Source: Hyphomicrobiales bacterium
GTDB taxonomy: Bacteria > Pseudomonadota > Alphaproteobacteria > Rhizobiales > Beijerinckiaceae
Length of the DNA stretch: 64,000 nt
Assembly (NCBI GenBank): GCA_027487245.1
Contig: JAIYDY010000026.1
Location: 1-64,000, forward strand
Direction of reading: 5' to 3'
Position 1 is the first letter of the stretch; the number at the start of each line of letters is the position of its first letter. Both the position numbers and the translations under genes were made by a program. Below are positions 1 to 8,278 of this stretch, piece after piece. The notes below the pieces were generated by a model. The model was given only the letters and a program-made list of their open reading frames with translations. It made no database searches and was not told the origin of the DNA.

Positions 1-1
1 C

Positions 2-154
2 GACGCGCAGCGCGCCCTTGCTTTCGCCGACGCTTACCGGATGCTCAACAACCGCATTTCGATCTTCACGGCCTTGCCCGTGCGTGACCTCGACAAGGTG
101 ACGTTGCAGTCCCGGATCGACCTGATCGGGCAGGATCGGGGTCGCAAGGATTGA
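2..154 (+). CDS. arsC: arsenate reductase ArsC, C-terminal fragment
   Basis: Only the last 50 codons lie in the window; the gene begins to the left. The visible tail (AYRMLNN, then ALPVRDLDK, ending in GQDRGRKD) matches the C-terminal helix of thioredoxin-dependent arsenate reductases of the low-molecular-weight phosphatase fold, which reduce arsenate to arsenite in the cytoplasm. The catalytic cysteines are outside the window, so activity cannot be judged. The next gene starts 20 bases downstream on the same strand and carries a second ArsC domain, so the two probably form one arsenic operon. Family call moderately sure, function inferred. Confidence 0.6.
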   Translation, partial: DAQRALAFADAYRMLNNRISIFTALPVRDLDKVTLQSRIDLIGQDRGRKD

Positions 155-173
155 CCATACTGGGGAGAGTGCG

Positions 174-1064
174 ATGAACTCGCCGGATACGCCGCCCGAT
201 CCTGCCCGAATGGTCGGGCAACTCGCGGCACTTGCCCAGGGTTCGCGGTTGGCGGTGATGCGGCTTCTGGCGCGCTATCAGCCTTTTGGACTGCCGGCAG
301 GCGACATCGCCCGCCTTGTCGCGGTTCCGCACAACACCATGTCGACACATCTGGCCCTTCTGGAAGCCGCCGGGCTGGTGCGCTCGCGCCGCGACGGGCG
401 GCAGATCATCTTCGCAGTTGATGCCGCGGCCTGTACTGCGCTGGCAAGGCAGGTTTCCGGCGCGCTCGGATTGGGCGACGAGGCGGTGATGCAGGCCGGG
501 CCGCACACTTCGGTCGTGCCCGTTGTGCGGCAGCCAATGGCCGCCGCGACGCCCTTCCGGGTGCTGGTGCTGTGCACCGCCAATTCGGCCCGCTCGCTGA
601 TGGCGGAGGCGCTGATCAACCGCGAGGGCAAAGGCCGCTTCGCGGCCGTTTCCGCCGGCTCGCAGCCTGCCGGTGCGCCACACCCGGAAGCGCTGCGTCT
701 GCTGGCCGGACTGGGCTACGGCACCGCACGGCTGGCCTCGAAGGACTGGCGCAGCTTCAGTGCGGACAAAACCGCGCCGTTCGATGTCGTGATCACTGTC
801 TGTGATGCGGCACGGGGAGAGCCCTGCCCTGCCTGGCCCGGTCATCCGCTCAGTGCGCATTGGGGCATTGCCGACCCGGCGGCAGCACCCATGCCGGAAC
901 AGCGCGCGGCGATGCTCGATGCCTATCGCCAGCTTTCGGCGCGGGTTACCAGCCTGGTCAACCTGCCGATCGGGACCATGGACCTTGCCAGCCTCAAGGC
1001 CGCCCTCGGCGCCATCGCCCGGCTGGAAGGCGCGACGCAGATGGCGCTCGACCTGGCAGCATGA
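174..1064 (+). CDS. ArsR-type repressor fused to arsenate reductase (LMW-PTP fold)
   Basis: A 296-residue fusion. Residues about 10-95 form an ArsR winged helix (recognition region near VPHNTMSTHL, then the wing SRRDGRQIIF). Residues about 128-290 form an ArsC domain with the P-loop CTANSARS at 134-141 and further cysteines at 210 (VITVCD) and 218 (EPCPAW), the spacing of the three redox cysteines of thioredoxin-coupled ArsC. The usual ArsR metalloid motif ELCVCDL is absent from the helix-turn-helix. The repressor half may therefore sense arsenic elsewhere, perhaps through the reductase half. The start is supported by GGGGAGAG just upstream. Such fusions are known in some bacteria; here the gene follows another arsC copy. 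Confidence 0.85.
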   Translation: MNSPDTPPDPARMVGQLAALAQGSRLAVMRLLARYQPFGLPAGDIARLVAVPHNTMSTHLALLEAAGLVRSRRDGRQIIFAVDAAACTALARQVSGALGLGDEAVMQAGPHTSVVPVVRQPMAAATPFRVLVLCTANSARSLMAEALINREGKGRFAAVSAGSQPAGAPHPEALRLLAGLGYGTARLASKDWRSFSADKTAPFDVVITVCDAARGEPCPAWPGHPLSAHWGIADPAAAPMPEQRAAMLDAYRQLSARVTSLVNLPIGTMDLASLKAALGAIARLEGATQMALDLAA

Positions 1065-1097
1065 CCGACGCCAGCGCCGTTTGCCGGCAGGCGCCCG

Positions 1098-2399
1098 TCA
1101 GCCCCGCATCAGTTCCGGCAGCCAGGTGGCGATGGCGGGGAAGGCGATCAGGGTGACCGCGAACAGGATCATGATCACCGCATAGGGAATGGCCCCCTGG
1201 ATGACATCGGAGACCGGCCCCTTGTCGGGCCGGATGCCCTGCACGACGAACAGGTTCATGCCCACCGGCGGGGTGATCAGGCCAAGCTCGCACATCAGCA
1301 CGATGAAGACCCCGAACCAGATCGGATCGACGCCGACGGCGCTGACAATGGGGAAAGCCAGCGGGATGGTGGCAACCATCATCGACAGCGTGTCCATGAA
1401 CATGCCGAGGACAAGATAGAACAGGATCAGGCACAGCAGGATGGCGACGCGGCCAAGGCCGAAGCCCGTGACCCACTTGGTCATGGCTTCGCCGATGCCG
1501 GTCAGGCTCAAAGCCAGGTTGAGCACGAAGGCCCCCGCCACGATCAGCAGGATCATCCCGGTGGTGCGGGCGCTGGCCAGGAAGCAGGTCTGGAGCAGGC
1601 TCCAGCTCAGCTTGCGCTGCGCCACGATGAAGGCCAGCACCGTGACCAGTCCGAGCGCGGCGGACTCGGTCGCCGTGGCAATGCCGAGATAGAGCGAGCC
1701 CATGACCACGCCGAAGACGGTGAGCGGCTCGACAAGATTGCGCAGCAGCCGGATGCGCTCGGCGCGCGGCACGATGATCGGCTCGACCTTGAGCCCGCGA
1801 AAGCGGTGTGACAGATAGATGAAGACCATGAAAAGCCCGGCCAACGCGAGGCCTGGGATGACGCCGGCGAGGAACAGCTTGCCGACCGAGGTGTTGGTCA
1901 TCGAGCCGTAGATAATGAAGTTGATGCTCGGCGGAATCATGATGCCGAGCGTGCCGCCGGCGGCGAGCGATCCGAGCGAGTCGCGCATCGGATAGCCATG
2001 GCGTTGCAGCGAGGGCAGCGCGACGGTGCCGATCGTGGCGGCAGTGGCGACGGACGAGCCCGATGTGGCGGCAAACAGCGCGCAGCAGCCGATGTTGGTG
2101 TGCAGCAGCCCGCCGGGCAGACGGCCAAGCCAGGCGGCGAAGGCCACATACATGCGGTCGGCCATGCCGCTGCGCAGCAGAAGTTCGCCCAGCAACACGA
2201 AAAGCGGGATCGAGGTCAGCGTGTTCTCGCTCATCACGCCCCAGATCACCGAGGCGGACGAGGTCAGGAAAGCCTGCCCGAAGGCCATCATGCCCCCCGT
2301 GAGGCCCACGAGCAGCATCACGGCCCCGATCGGCATGCCGATCAGCATCAGCCCGAGCATGGCGGCAAATCCGGTAATGCCGACAGCAATCATGCTCAT
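1098..2399 (-). CDS. dctM: TRAP transporter large permease (DctM)
   Basis: A 433-residue polytopic inner-membrane protein with the GMPIGAVML start and repeated hydrophobic segments of the DctM family, of normal family length. It is the sodium-coupled translocation subunit of a tripartite ATP-independent periplasmic (TRAP) importer. The ATG overlaps the stop of the small permease gene by 4 bases (ATGA), so the two are translationally coupled. The conserved segment GGTLGIMIPPSINFIIYG is present. The gene ends 33 bases from the convergent ArsR-ArsC gene. The substrate, probably an organic acid, cannot be told from sequence. Confidence 0.93.
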   Translation of the reverse strand: MSMIAVGITGFAAMLGLMLIGMPIGAVMLLVGLTGGMMAFGQAFLTSSASVIWGVMSENTLTSIPLFVLLGELLLRSGMADRMYVAFAAWLGRLPGGLLHTNIGCCALFAATSGSSVATAATIGTVALPSLQRHGYPMRDSLGSLAAGGTLGIMIPPSINFIIYGSMTNTSVGKLFLAGVIPGLALAGLFMVFIYLSHRFRGLKVEPIIVPRAERIRLLRNLVEPLTVFGVVMGSLYLGIATATESAALGLVTVLAFIVAQRKLSWSLLQTCFLASARTTGMILLIVAGAFVLNLALSLTGIGEAMTKWVTGFGLGRVAILLCLILFYLVLGMFMDTLSMMVATIPLAFPIVSAVGVDPIWFGVFIVLMCELGLITPPVGMNLFVVQGIRPDKGPVSDVIQGAIPYAVIMILFAVTLIAFPAIATWLPELMRG

Positions 2400-3010
2400 G
2401 AGGCACCTCCGGCGCGGCGTGTATCGTCGGGCGGCATCTCGTCTGCGCCGCTGCGCTGCTTCAGGCTCTCGATTTCCTCGTCCAGTTCCTCCTTGGCACC
2501 GCGCGGACCATAGACGCGGTCAATGCCGGACCAGTCGCCGCGCAGGGCGAGCAGGAGGATCCTGACCAGCTGGAACACCGAGACGGCGACAAACAGCCCA
2601 AGCGCCATGAACCATGCACTCTGCGGATAGCGCAAGGGCGTCGCCCATGGGGTCTGCGCCGTGGCGGTGAACAGGATCGACTCGTCAAGCGCGATCCAGG
2701 CCATGCGCGCGAGCATGATGGCGCAGGCCAACAGTGCTGCCATCGCCAGGATGTTGAGCCCGATGCGCAACCAGCGCGGTGCGAAATCATGCAGCAGATC
2801 GATGCGGATATGGGCACGCGAGACGAGCGCAACCGCCATGGCCAGCGCCGCGGACGAGGCGAGAATGTAGCCACCCAGTTCGTCCACGCCCTGAAGCGAG
2901 GTGTTGAACACCTTGCGCATCACGGTTTCCAGCGCCACCAGCAGTGCGAGCAGAAGGAAGGTCATGCCGAAAATCGCGGCAGCGATGTTCTCGAGGCGGT
3001 TCAAAGGCAC
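2396..3010 (-). CDS. dctQ: TRAP transporter small permease (DctQ)
   Basis: A 204-residue membrane protein with four hydrophobic segments, the length and layout of DctQ. The first segment is followed by ETVMRKVF and GVDELGGY, typical of the family. The charged C-terminal tail (about residues 165-204) is longer than needed and rich in Asp and Glu. It works with DctM in the inner membrane to couple the binding protein to the sodium gradient. It lies between dctP (67-base gap holding a hairpin) and dctM (4-base overlap). Confidence 0.9.
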   Translation of the reverse strand: MPLNRLENIAAAIFGMTFLLLALLVALETVMRKVFNTSLQGVDELGGYILASSAALAMAVALVSRAHIRIDLLHDFAPRWLRIGLNILAMAALLACAIMLARMAWIALDESILFTATAQTPWATPLRYPQSAWFMALGLFVAVSVFQLVRILLLALRGDWSGIDRVYGPRGAKEELDEEIESLKQRSGADEMPPDDTRRAGGAS

Positions 3011-3032
3011 AATCCGGAGGTGGTGCGAGCCA

Positions 3033-3051
3033 CGCGGGCGGAAAGCCCGCG
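3033..3051 (-). promoter_or_regulatory. intercistronic hairpin after dctP
   Basis: CGCGGGC and GCCCGCG form a perfect 7-bp stem with a 5-base loop in the gap between the binding-protein gene and the small permease gene. There is no T-run, so it is more likely an mRNA-stabilising or partial-attenuation hairpin that lets the binding protein be made in excess than a full terminator. Inferred role. Confidence 0.4.
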
Positions 3052-3077
3052 CGGCAAGGCCAGAATGATCGACGATC

Positions 3078-4136
3078 TCACTTCAGGCCGATGATCGGGC
3101 CGACGGTTTTCTTCCAGGCGTCCGAGCAGCCAGGATTGACCTTGTCGCAGGCTTCCGACCAGGCCGGGAACGAGATTTCGCGCACGGCACCCTGCACCAG
3201 CGCCAGATCCTGCGGCTGCACCTGCACCGTGGTCAGCTTGTACTTGCGACCGGTGGTGCAGGGATCCTGCCCGGCATTGCAGCGCATCGCATCGTCCCAC
3301 AATTCCTTGGAATAGCCCCAGATGTCGGCTGTCAGAGTCTCGATGCCGGCCTTGAGCTTGGTCTGCTGGTCGGGGGTGAGGCGGTTCCAGGCCGGAAGGC
3401 TGATGCCGTAGCCTTGCACCGCGACCTGCAGGGCCAGCGGATAGACATGGGTCACCGATTCAGGCCAGCCGGCGGAGTTGGCAGAGCTGGGGCCGGTCAC
3501 GGCGCAATCGATGGTGCCGAGCGACAGGCCCTGCGCCACTTCGCCGAAGGCCATGGTGACCGGCGTCGCACCGACCCGTTCCATGAACTTCGCCATCACG
3601 CCATCGAGAATGCGGACCTTGAGGCCCTTGAGGTCGGCGAGGCTCTTGATCGCCGGCTTGCAGAAGATCAGCTGCGGGCCGAATGGCCAGACACCGAGAA
3701 GCTTGGTGTTGAACTGCTTTTCCAGCCGCTCGCCGACCGGGCCCTGGAAGGCGTCCACGACCTTCTTGGCTGTGTCGTAGTCGGGGTTGAGGCCAACAAG
3801 GTCGAGCCCGAGGATGATCGGCTCATCGCGCGAGACCTGGGCAAGCCGAAGCCCGATGATGTCGAAGAGGCCGGAACGGGCCACGCGAAGCTGCTCGAAC
3901 TCCTTGATGCCGGTGGCATCGAGCACCTTGTAGTCAGCCTCGACGGGGAAGCCGACACGGGCGGACATGTTCTCGAAGAACGGTTGCTCGCGGTTCTTCT
4001 GGATGTTGCCGGTCGCAAGGGGCATGCCCATGATCCTGAGCTTCACCGGCGCCTGCGCGTTTGCTGTGGCCGGAAGGCCGACGAAAGCGGCGGCCAGAAT
4101 GGCGGCACCGGTGAACATCGAGATGGCTGGACGCAT
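3078..4136 (-). CDS. dctP: TRAP transporter substrate-binding protein (DctP)
   Basis: 352 residues with a cleavable signal peptide (hydrophobic core about 8-22, ATANAQA cleavage region near 28). The DctP-family core follows, including SLADLKGLKVRILDG, where the conserved arginine normally binds a substrate carboxylate, and the segment MAFGEVAQGLSLGTIDC. It captures solute in the periplasm and hands it to DctQM. Four cysteines in the last third could form disulfides. It is the first gene of the dctPQM operon. The substrate is not identifiable. Confidence 0.92.
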   Translation of the reverse strand: MRPAISMFTGAAILAAAFVGLPATANAQAPVKLRIMGMPLATGNIQKNREQPFFENMSARVGFPVEADYKVLDATGIKEFEQLRVARSGLFDIIGLRLAQVSRDEPIILGLDLVGLNPDYDTAKKVVDAFQGPVGERLEKQFNTKLLGVWPFGPQLIFCKPAIKSLADLKGLKVRILDGVMAKFMERVGATPVTMAFGEVAQGLSLGTIDCAVTGPSSANSAGWPESVTHVYPLALQVAVQGYGISLPAWNRLTPDQQTKLKAGIETLTADIWGYSKELWDDAMRCNAGQDPCTTGRKYKLTTVQVQPQDLALVQGAVREISFPAWSEACDKVNPGCSDAWKKTVGPIIGLK

Positions 4137-4230
4137 GGATTTCTTCCCCTGTTGACGGCTCTTGCCGCCCTGTCACGGCATATAACATTGTGCCTTCGTC
4201 AAATAAGCAAGAGCTGCGCCAATCCATTTC

Positions 4231-4266
4231 AAAAAAAACCGGCTTGCGGAAGCATCCGCACGCCGG
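4231..4266 (-). terminator. rho-independent terminator of the TonB receptor gene
   Basis: Read on the minus strand, the stem halves CCGGC and TGCGGA pair across a 4-base loop with their complements (one mismatch between the two stem parts). The stem is followed by eight T residues (A-run at 4231-4238 on the plus strand). It lies about 80 bases past the stop of the receptor gene, in the gap before dctP. Confidence 0.8.
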
Positions 4267-4347
4267 CTTCTGCAACTGCGTTCCGTGCACCGGATCAGCC
4301 CGGGAGAACGAACTCCGGGCATGATCGCGGAGGCATTGTGGCCAGGC

Positions 4348-6330
4348 TCACCACGTGGCGGTCAGGCCCGCATAGAAGGCGCGACCCGTGGTGCCGAAGT
4401 TGCGCACTTCCTGATAGCGCGCATCGGTGATGTTCTCGATGCGGGCATGGATCTGTACCGTGTCATTGACCTGATAGGAGGTGAACAGGTCAAGGCGCGC
4501 ATAAGGCGCGAGCCGCTGGCGTTCGTTGGTCGTGGAGAAGCGCTCCGAGAGCATGACCAGCGAGGGTTCAACCACCCAGCCGGCCAGAGGCGTGATCTGA
4601 AAGGCGAGACGCCCGGTATGGGCAGGGCGGCGGGCCAGCGCCAGGCCGGTCTGCAGATCGCGCGCCCGCATGTGCGTGTAGGTGCCGGTCGCCGACAGGA
4701 GTCCGTCGATCAGGATAGCGCGGGCGCTGGCCTCGATGCCCTCGGACTTGGCTTGGGCCACGTTGACATAACAGCCGAGGAACTGCTGGGCCGGCGGGCA
4801 GCCCGGACCGAAATCGAAGTCGATCAGGTTGCGGATGCGGTTGGAGAATGCGGTCACTGAGAGCTTGAGGCGGCCATCGAACAGGGTCTGGTCGATGCCG
4901 GCATCATAGCCGTAGCTGCGCTCGGGGCTGAGGCCGGGCGTGCCATATTCCGAGAAGCGCTGATACAGCGTCGGTGCCTTGGCCCCGGTTCCGACGCTGG
5001 CCCTGAGCTTGGTGCCGGTTTCCGGGATCAGGTAGGCGGCTGTGGCGCGCCATGTGTAGAACGGATCCGCGCCGACGATCTGGTCGCGCCGTCCGCCGAG
5101 GGACACGGCCAGCCGCTCCCCGATCTGGCCTTGCCAGAGACCGAACAGCGACTGCGTGGTCTGGGCATAGGCATCGCGCGCCGTGCCGATCAGCGGAAAA
5201 TTGGAATAGTCCGGCTCGCTGCTGGCCAGGGTCTCGCGTTCGATGCGCGCGCCGGCGATCAGCGTGCCAAAGGCGCCGAGCGCCAGCTTGCCCTGATACT
5301 CGCCGCCCGTGCGGCCGCCGACATAGCGATAGCGCAGGTCGGCGCCATCCAGAGTGAAGCGGCGGGTCTGGTTGGCGAAGACCTGCAACTTGTGGACCAG
5401 AGCCCGCTCGAACGTGTCGAGTTCAGCCGTGACCGCGACCTGCGAGAGCCGGTTGCGGGTGAAGGCGGTGCGGCTGTCGGGCAGGGCGATGAAGGGGTCG
5501 TCGATCTTCTTCTTCGTGTCGACAACCAGCGCGCTGACATCGAAGCGGAAGCCGTTGCCGGGATCGAAGCCCACCCGCCCGAAACCGCCGAAGCGGCTGA
5601 AGCCGTCGGCTTCGAGCTTGCCGAACCGGCTTTCGAAGCTGCCGATGCGGTAGCCAAGGCTGGAAAAGCCGTCATTGCGGGTCGCCGAGCCCGAAAAGGC
5701 GTAGGTCCACGGCCCACTCGACCCCGAGACCGAGGCTGTGCCCTGAAGCATGCCATAGCTGCCGGCTTCGATGCCGGCGCTGAAGCGCGGCTGGCCCCTG
5801 CCCTTGCGGGTGATGATGTTGACCACACCGCCGATGGCATCGGAGCCATAGAGGGCGCTTTGCGGACCGCGCAGCACCTCGATGCGCTCGATCAGGGCCG
5901 GTGCCAGCAAGGACGCGTCGAACTCGCCGCTCGGGCCGCTGGGATCGTTGACGCGGACGCCGTCGATCATGACGAGGGTCTGCCCCGAATTGGCGCCGCG
6001 CAGCCGGATCGTGGTGGTGGAGCCGGGACCGCCGCCTTCCGACAGGTCGAGGCCGGGAACGGTCCGCAGCGCATCGGCCAGTGAGCCCGGATGGGTCCGG
6101 GCGATCTCCTCGCCCGAGACGATGGTGATGGCGCTGCCGGTGCGCTGGATGCTGGTCGGCACGCGGTTCGCCGTGATCGTCACGTCCAGAGGGATCGCGC
6201 CGGATGTTCCGGGCGGCGATGACCCGGGCGACTGTGCCGATGCGGTTGTCGTGGAGAATACGAGAAGGCTTGCGGACGCTATGAGCGCCCGTCGGGGAGA
6301 CCTGAACATGGGTTTCCTTCCCTGGCCCAC
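4348..6330 (-). CDS. btuB: TonB-dependent vitamin B12 receptor, BtuB-like
   Basis: A 660-residue outer-membrane receptor: signal peptide (about 1-32), TonB box region DVTITANR near 49-56, plug domain with SGEEIARTHPGSLADAL and LRGPQSALYGSDAIGG, then a 22-strand-type barrel ending in the aromatic C-terminus YAGLTATW. Length fits BtuB (about 610-660). A cobalamin riboswitch lies directly upstream, which strongly supports a corrinoid substrate. A terminator follows the gene, so it is probably transcribed alone. No btuCDF genes are nearby. Confidence 0.9.
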   Translation of the reverse strand: MGQGRKPMFRSPRRALIASASLLVFSTTTASAQSPGSSPPGTSGAIPLDVTITANRVPTSIQRTGSAITIVSGEEIARTHPGSLADALRTVPGLDLSEGGGPGSTTTIRLRGANSGQTLVMIDGVRVNDPSGPSGEFDASLLAPALIERIEVLRGPQSALYGSDAIGGVVNIITRKGRGQPRFSAGIEAGSYGMLQGTASVSGSSGPWTYAFSGSATRNDGFSSLGYRIGSFESRFGKLEADGFSRFGGFGRVGFDPGNGFRFDVSALVVDTKKKIDDPFIALPDSRTAFTRNRLSQVAVTAELDTFERALVHKLQVFANQTRRFTLDGADLRYRYVGGRTGGEYQGKLALGAFGTLIAGARIERETLASSEPDYSNFPLIGTARDAYAQTTQSLFGLWQGQIGERLAVSLGGRRDQIVGADPFYTWRATAAYLIPETGTKLRASVGTGAKAPTLYQRFSEYGTPGLSPERSYGYDAGIDQTLFDGRLKLSVTAFSNRIRNLIDFDFGPGCPPAQQFLGCYVNVAQAKSEGIEASARAILIDGLLSATGTYTHMRARDLQTGLALARRPAHTGRLAFQITPLAGWVVEPSLVMLSERFSTTNERQRLAPYARLDLFTSYQVNDTVQIHARIENITDARYQEVRNFGTTGRAFYAGLTATW

Positions 6331-6354
6331 CGCCAGAGTTCAGAGGTTGCACAT

Positions 6355-6545
6355 GCTCTCGGCCGGTCTCCTGGCTCGCGGTTCATCGCCGGTTTCAGCC
6401 TTCCCGGTCTGATCGACCAGTGGCGTGTTGGAAACCAGCTCACCGCTTACAGTTGCGGGGGCAGCCGCGGCTTGGGATGATGGATCATCCGCACCGCGTT
6501 CCCGTTTCACCCATGTCTCCATGGACACCGAAAGCACGCCATCAG
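6355..6545 (-). promoter_or_regulatory. cobalamin (AdoCbl) riboswitch
   Basis: The minus strand reads, in order, a GGTGTCC element (about 6530), AACGGGAACGCGGTG (6495-6509), the B12 box GCCCCCGCAACTGTAAGC (about 6446-6463), GCCACTGGT, GGGAAGGC and finally AGCCAGGAGACC (6365-6376). These are the conserved blocks of the cobalamin riboswitch in the right order and spacing. It ends about 25 bases before the BtuB-like gene, so ligand binding probably blocks its ribosome-binding site. The exact ends are estimates. Confidence 0.92.
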
Positions 6546-6613
6546 TTGCACGCGGTCTTTCGCTTGGCAATCCGGTTGGATGCGCACCCTGCCCCGTGGT
6601 GTGGCGGGCTGGC

Positions 6614-7402
6614 TCAGCTGCCGTTCTGCTCGCGCCGCAAGGTCGGCAGGCCGATGCCGGCGGCCTGGAAGCCGCCATCCACCGCCAGGTTCTGGCCGGT
6701 GATGTAGCTCGCCTGATCGCTGCACAGGAAGAAGATGGCGTTCGCCAGCTCTTCCTCCAGCCCATAGCGGTTGAGCGGAATGGCATCGTGATAATCGGCG
6801 CGGATCGCCGGGCTGTGGACAGCCTTGGCCATGGCCGTGTCGACCGGGCCGGGAGCCACCGAATTGACCCGAATGCCAAGGGAAGCCAGCTCGACCGACT
6901 GCTGCAAGGTGAGATGCTTCAGCGCCGCCTTGCTGACTCCGTAGGCGACTCTCAGGGTCGAGGCCCGGAGCCCGGAAATCGAGGTGATGTTGACCACCGC
7001 GCCGCCGCCCGTCTCGCGCATCAGCGCGGCCGCCGCCTGCGTGCACAGGAAGGGTGCAGTCAGGTTGACGGCCATCACCCGGTTCCAGTCTTCCAGTGTG
7101 GTGTTCAGGATGGGCTTGAACACCGCGATACCAGCATTGTTGACCAGCGCGTCCAGCCTGCCAAAACGCGCCGTCAGCGCCGCGAAGGACGCCGTGATCT
7201 GGGCAGGCTCCGATAGATCGCACGGCAGGGCCAGCGTGCGTCCGGTAGCGTCCAGCCCCGTGATGGCACTGGCAAGCGTCTCGCGCTCCACATCGAGCAT
7301 CGCCACATGCCAGCCCTCTGCCAGGAAGCGCCTGGATGCGGCGAGGCCGATCCCGCGCGCGGCACCGGTGATGAGGGCAACCTTGGCAATCGGGTCTGTC
7401 AT
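6614..7402 (-). CDS. SDR-family NAD(P)-dependent oxidoreductase
   Basis: 262 residues from an ATG preceded by CCGGAG; a longer upstream extension has no homologous look and is rejected. Classical short-chain dehydrogenase: cofactor motif TGAARGIG (12-19), NNAG (88-91), catalytic Tyr154 and Lys158 in YGVSK, and a C-terminal ITGQNLAVDGG segment. The acidic residue near 38 (MLDVE) suggests NAD(H) preference, which is inference. The substrate is unknown. It is a single gene that ends just upstream of the cobalamin riboswitch. Confidence 0.88.
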   Translation of the reverse strand: MTDPIAKVALITGAARGIGLAASRRFLAEGWHVAMLDVERETLASAITGLDATGRTLALPCDLSEPAQITASFAALTARFGRLDALVNNAGIAVFKPILNTTLEDWNRVMAVNLTAPFLCTQAAAALMRETGGGAVVNITSISGLRASTLRVAYGVSKAALKHLTLQQSVELASLGIRVNSVAPGPVDTAMAKAVHSPAIRADYHDAIPLNRYGLEEELANAIFFLCSDQASYITGQNLAVDGGFQAAGIGLPTLRREQNGS

Positions 7403-7681
7403 GTCAGCTCCGGTTTCAGTGCGAATCGTCAGGGGCAGGCAAAAGGCGTGAGACCTGGCGGGCGCGCAGCGCACCAATCCAGACACACCAGAGCCATGCA
7501 TTACTCTTGCCGGCATGGAACGGGTTCGCACATCGGTGATGTGACATGCCATTTCCAAATGCGACATTTCAAAGCATACTGCAAAGAATTAACAACAATT
7601 TCTTGCTGCAATAATAATCTAAATTTTTGTTATCGATCAAATTGCATGTACTCAAACGGCTCCGCTCGAATACAGCTTGAT
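7403..7681. other. intergenic stretch with a strongly AT-rich core
   Basis: Between the SDR and PilZ genes. Bases about 7560-7640 are far richer in A and T than the surroundings (runs such as CAATAATAATCTAAATTTTT). The stretch holds the SDR promoter region. No coding sequence, hairpin terminator or repeat is supported. Confidence 0.5.
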
Positions 7682-8170
7682 CTAGCCCAAAATCGTATCC
7701 AGGTAGATCCGGTAGCCAGTGGCGGGATGAACAGTGGGTTGACTGGGGGTGGGGGCCACCGGCGGGGCCTGAGCCTGCATCCGGGCCCGTTCAGCAGCCT
7801 GTTCGGCAGCCCTCTCCAGCACGGCGGGATCAATGCGGCGCGGCGCGCCTTCACCATTCGCCAGCCCTTCAAGCCAGGCGGCGAGCTGTTCGCGCTTGCG
7901 GTCGGTGGCCTGGATGCGCAGCGCGAACTCATCGACCTTGAGCCGGACCACCGTGCCCTCGATGCGGCCGAGCCCGTCCAGATAAACCACCACGATCTGG
8001 CCATGATAGGGCCGCGCCAGCCCGCGCAGCAGCACGCCGGTCGGCGACATGTCGACGGTCTGGCAATCCCATTCGGTGCGATCGGCCAGCAGATAGCGCC
8101 CGGCGACGCGGACCTGATGCCGCTTCGCACGCCTTTTGTCTGCCTCTGAGCCAGTCAAGGATGGGACCAT
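7682..8170 (-). CDS. PilZ domain protein
   Basis: 162 residues. The N-terminal half carries the two PilZ signatures: the arginine motif KRHQVR (about 17-22) and DMSPTG followed by VLLRG (about 40-50), which bind cyclic di-GMP in characterised members. The C-terminal third has a charged Ala/Glu/Arg helix (AERARMQAQ) and a Pro-rich linker. No signal peptide or membrane segment. It is last in a run of minus-strand genes and may belong to the operon that starts at 12215, though the 108-base gap before it leaves room for its own promoter. Confidence 0.82.
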   Translation of the reverse strand: MVPSLTGSEADKRRAKRHQVRVAGRYLLADRTEWDCQTVDMSPTGVLLRGLARPYHGQIVVVYLDGLGRIEGTVVRLKVDEFALRIQATDRKREQLAAWLEGLANGEGAPRRIDPAVLERAAEQAAERARMQAQAPPVAPTPSQPTVHPATGYRIYLDTILG

Positions 8171-8278
8171 AAGAACAGCCTACAACCGTTCGGCTTTCAA
8201 CGGGGTAAATTCAATACCCCCGGATTTCCTGCTGCCGGGTCGAGCGAAATCGGATCGTTGCGGGCCAAATGGCACGCA

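Noticed and set aside
3414-4430. Long open frame antisense to dctP
   Set aside because: It follows the codon pattern of the real gene in a high-GC genome and has no family features.
5131-6084. 317-codon frame antisense to the TonB receptor
   Set aside because: Shadow of a well-supported receptor gene; composition is Ala/Arg/Glu-rich without motifs.
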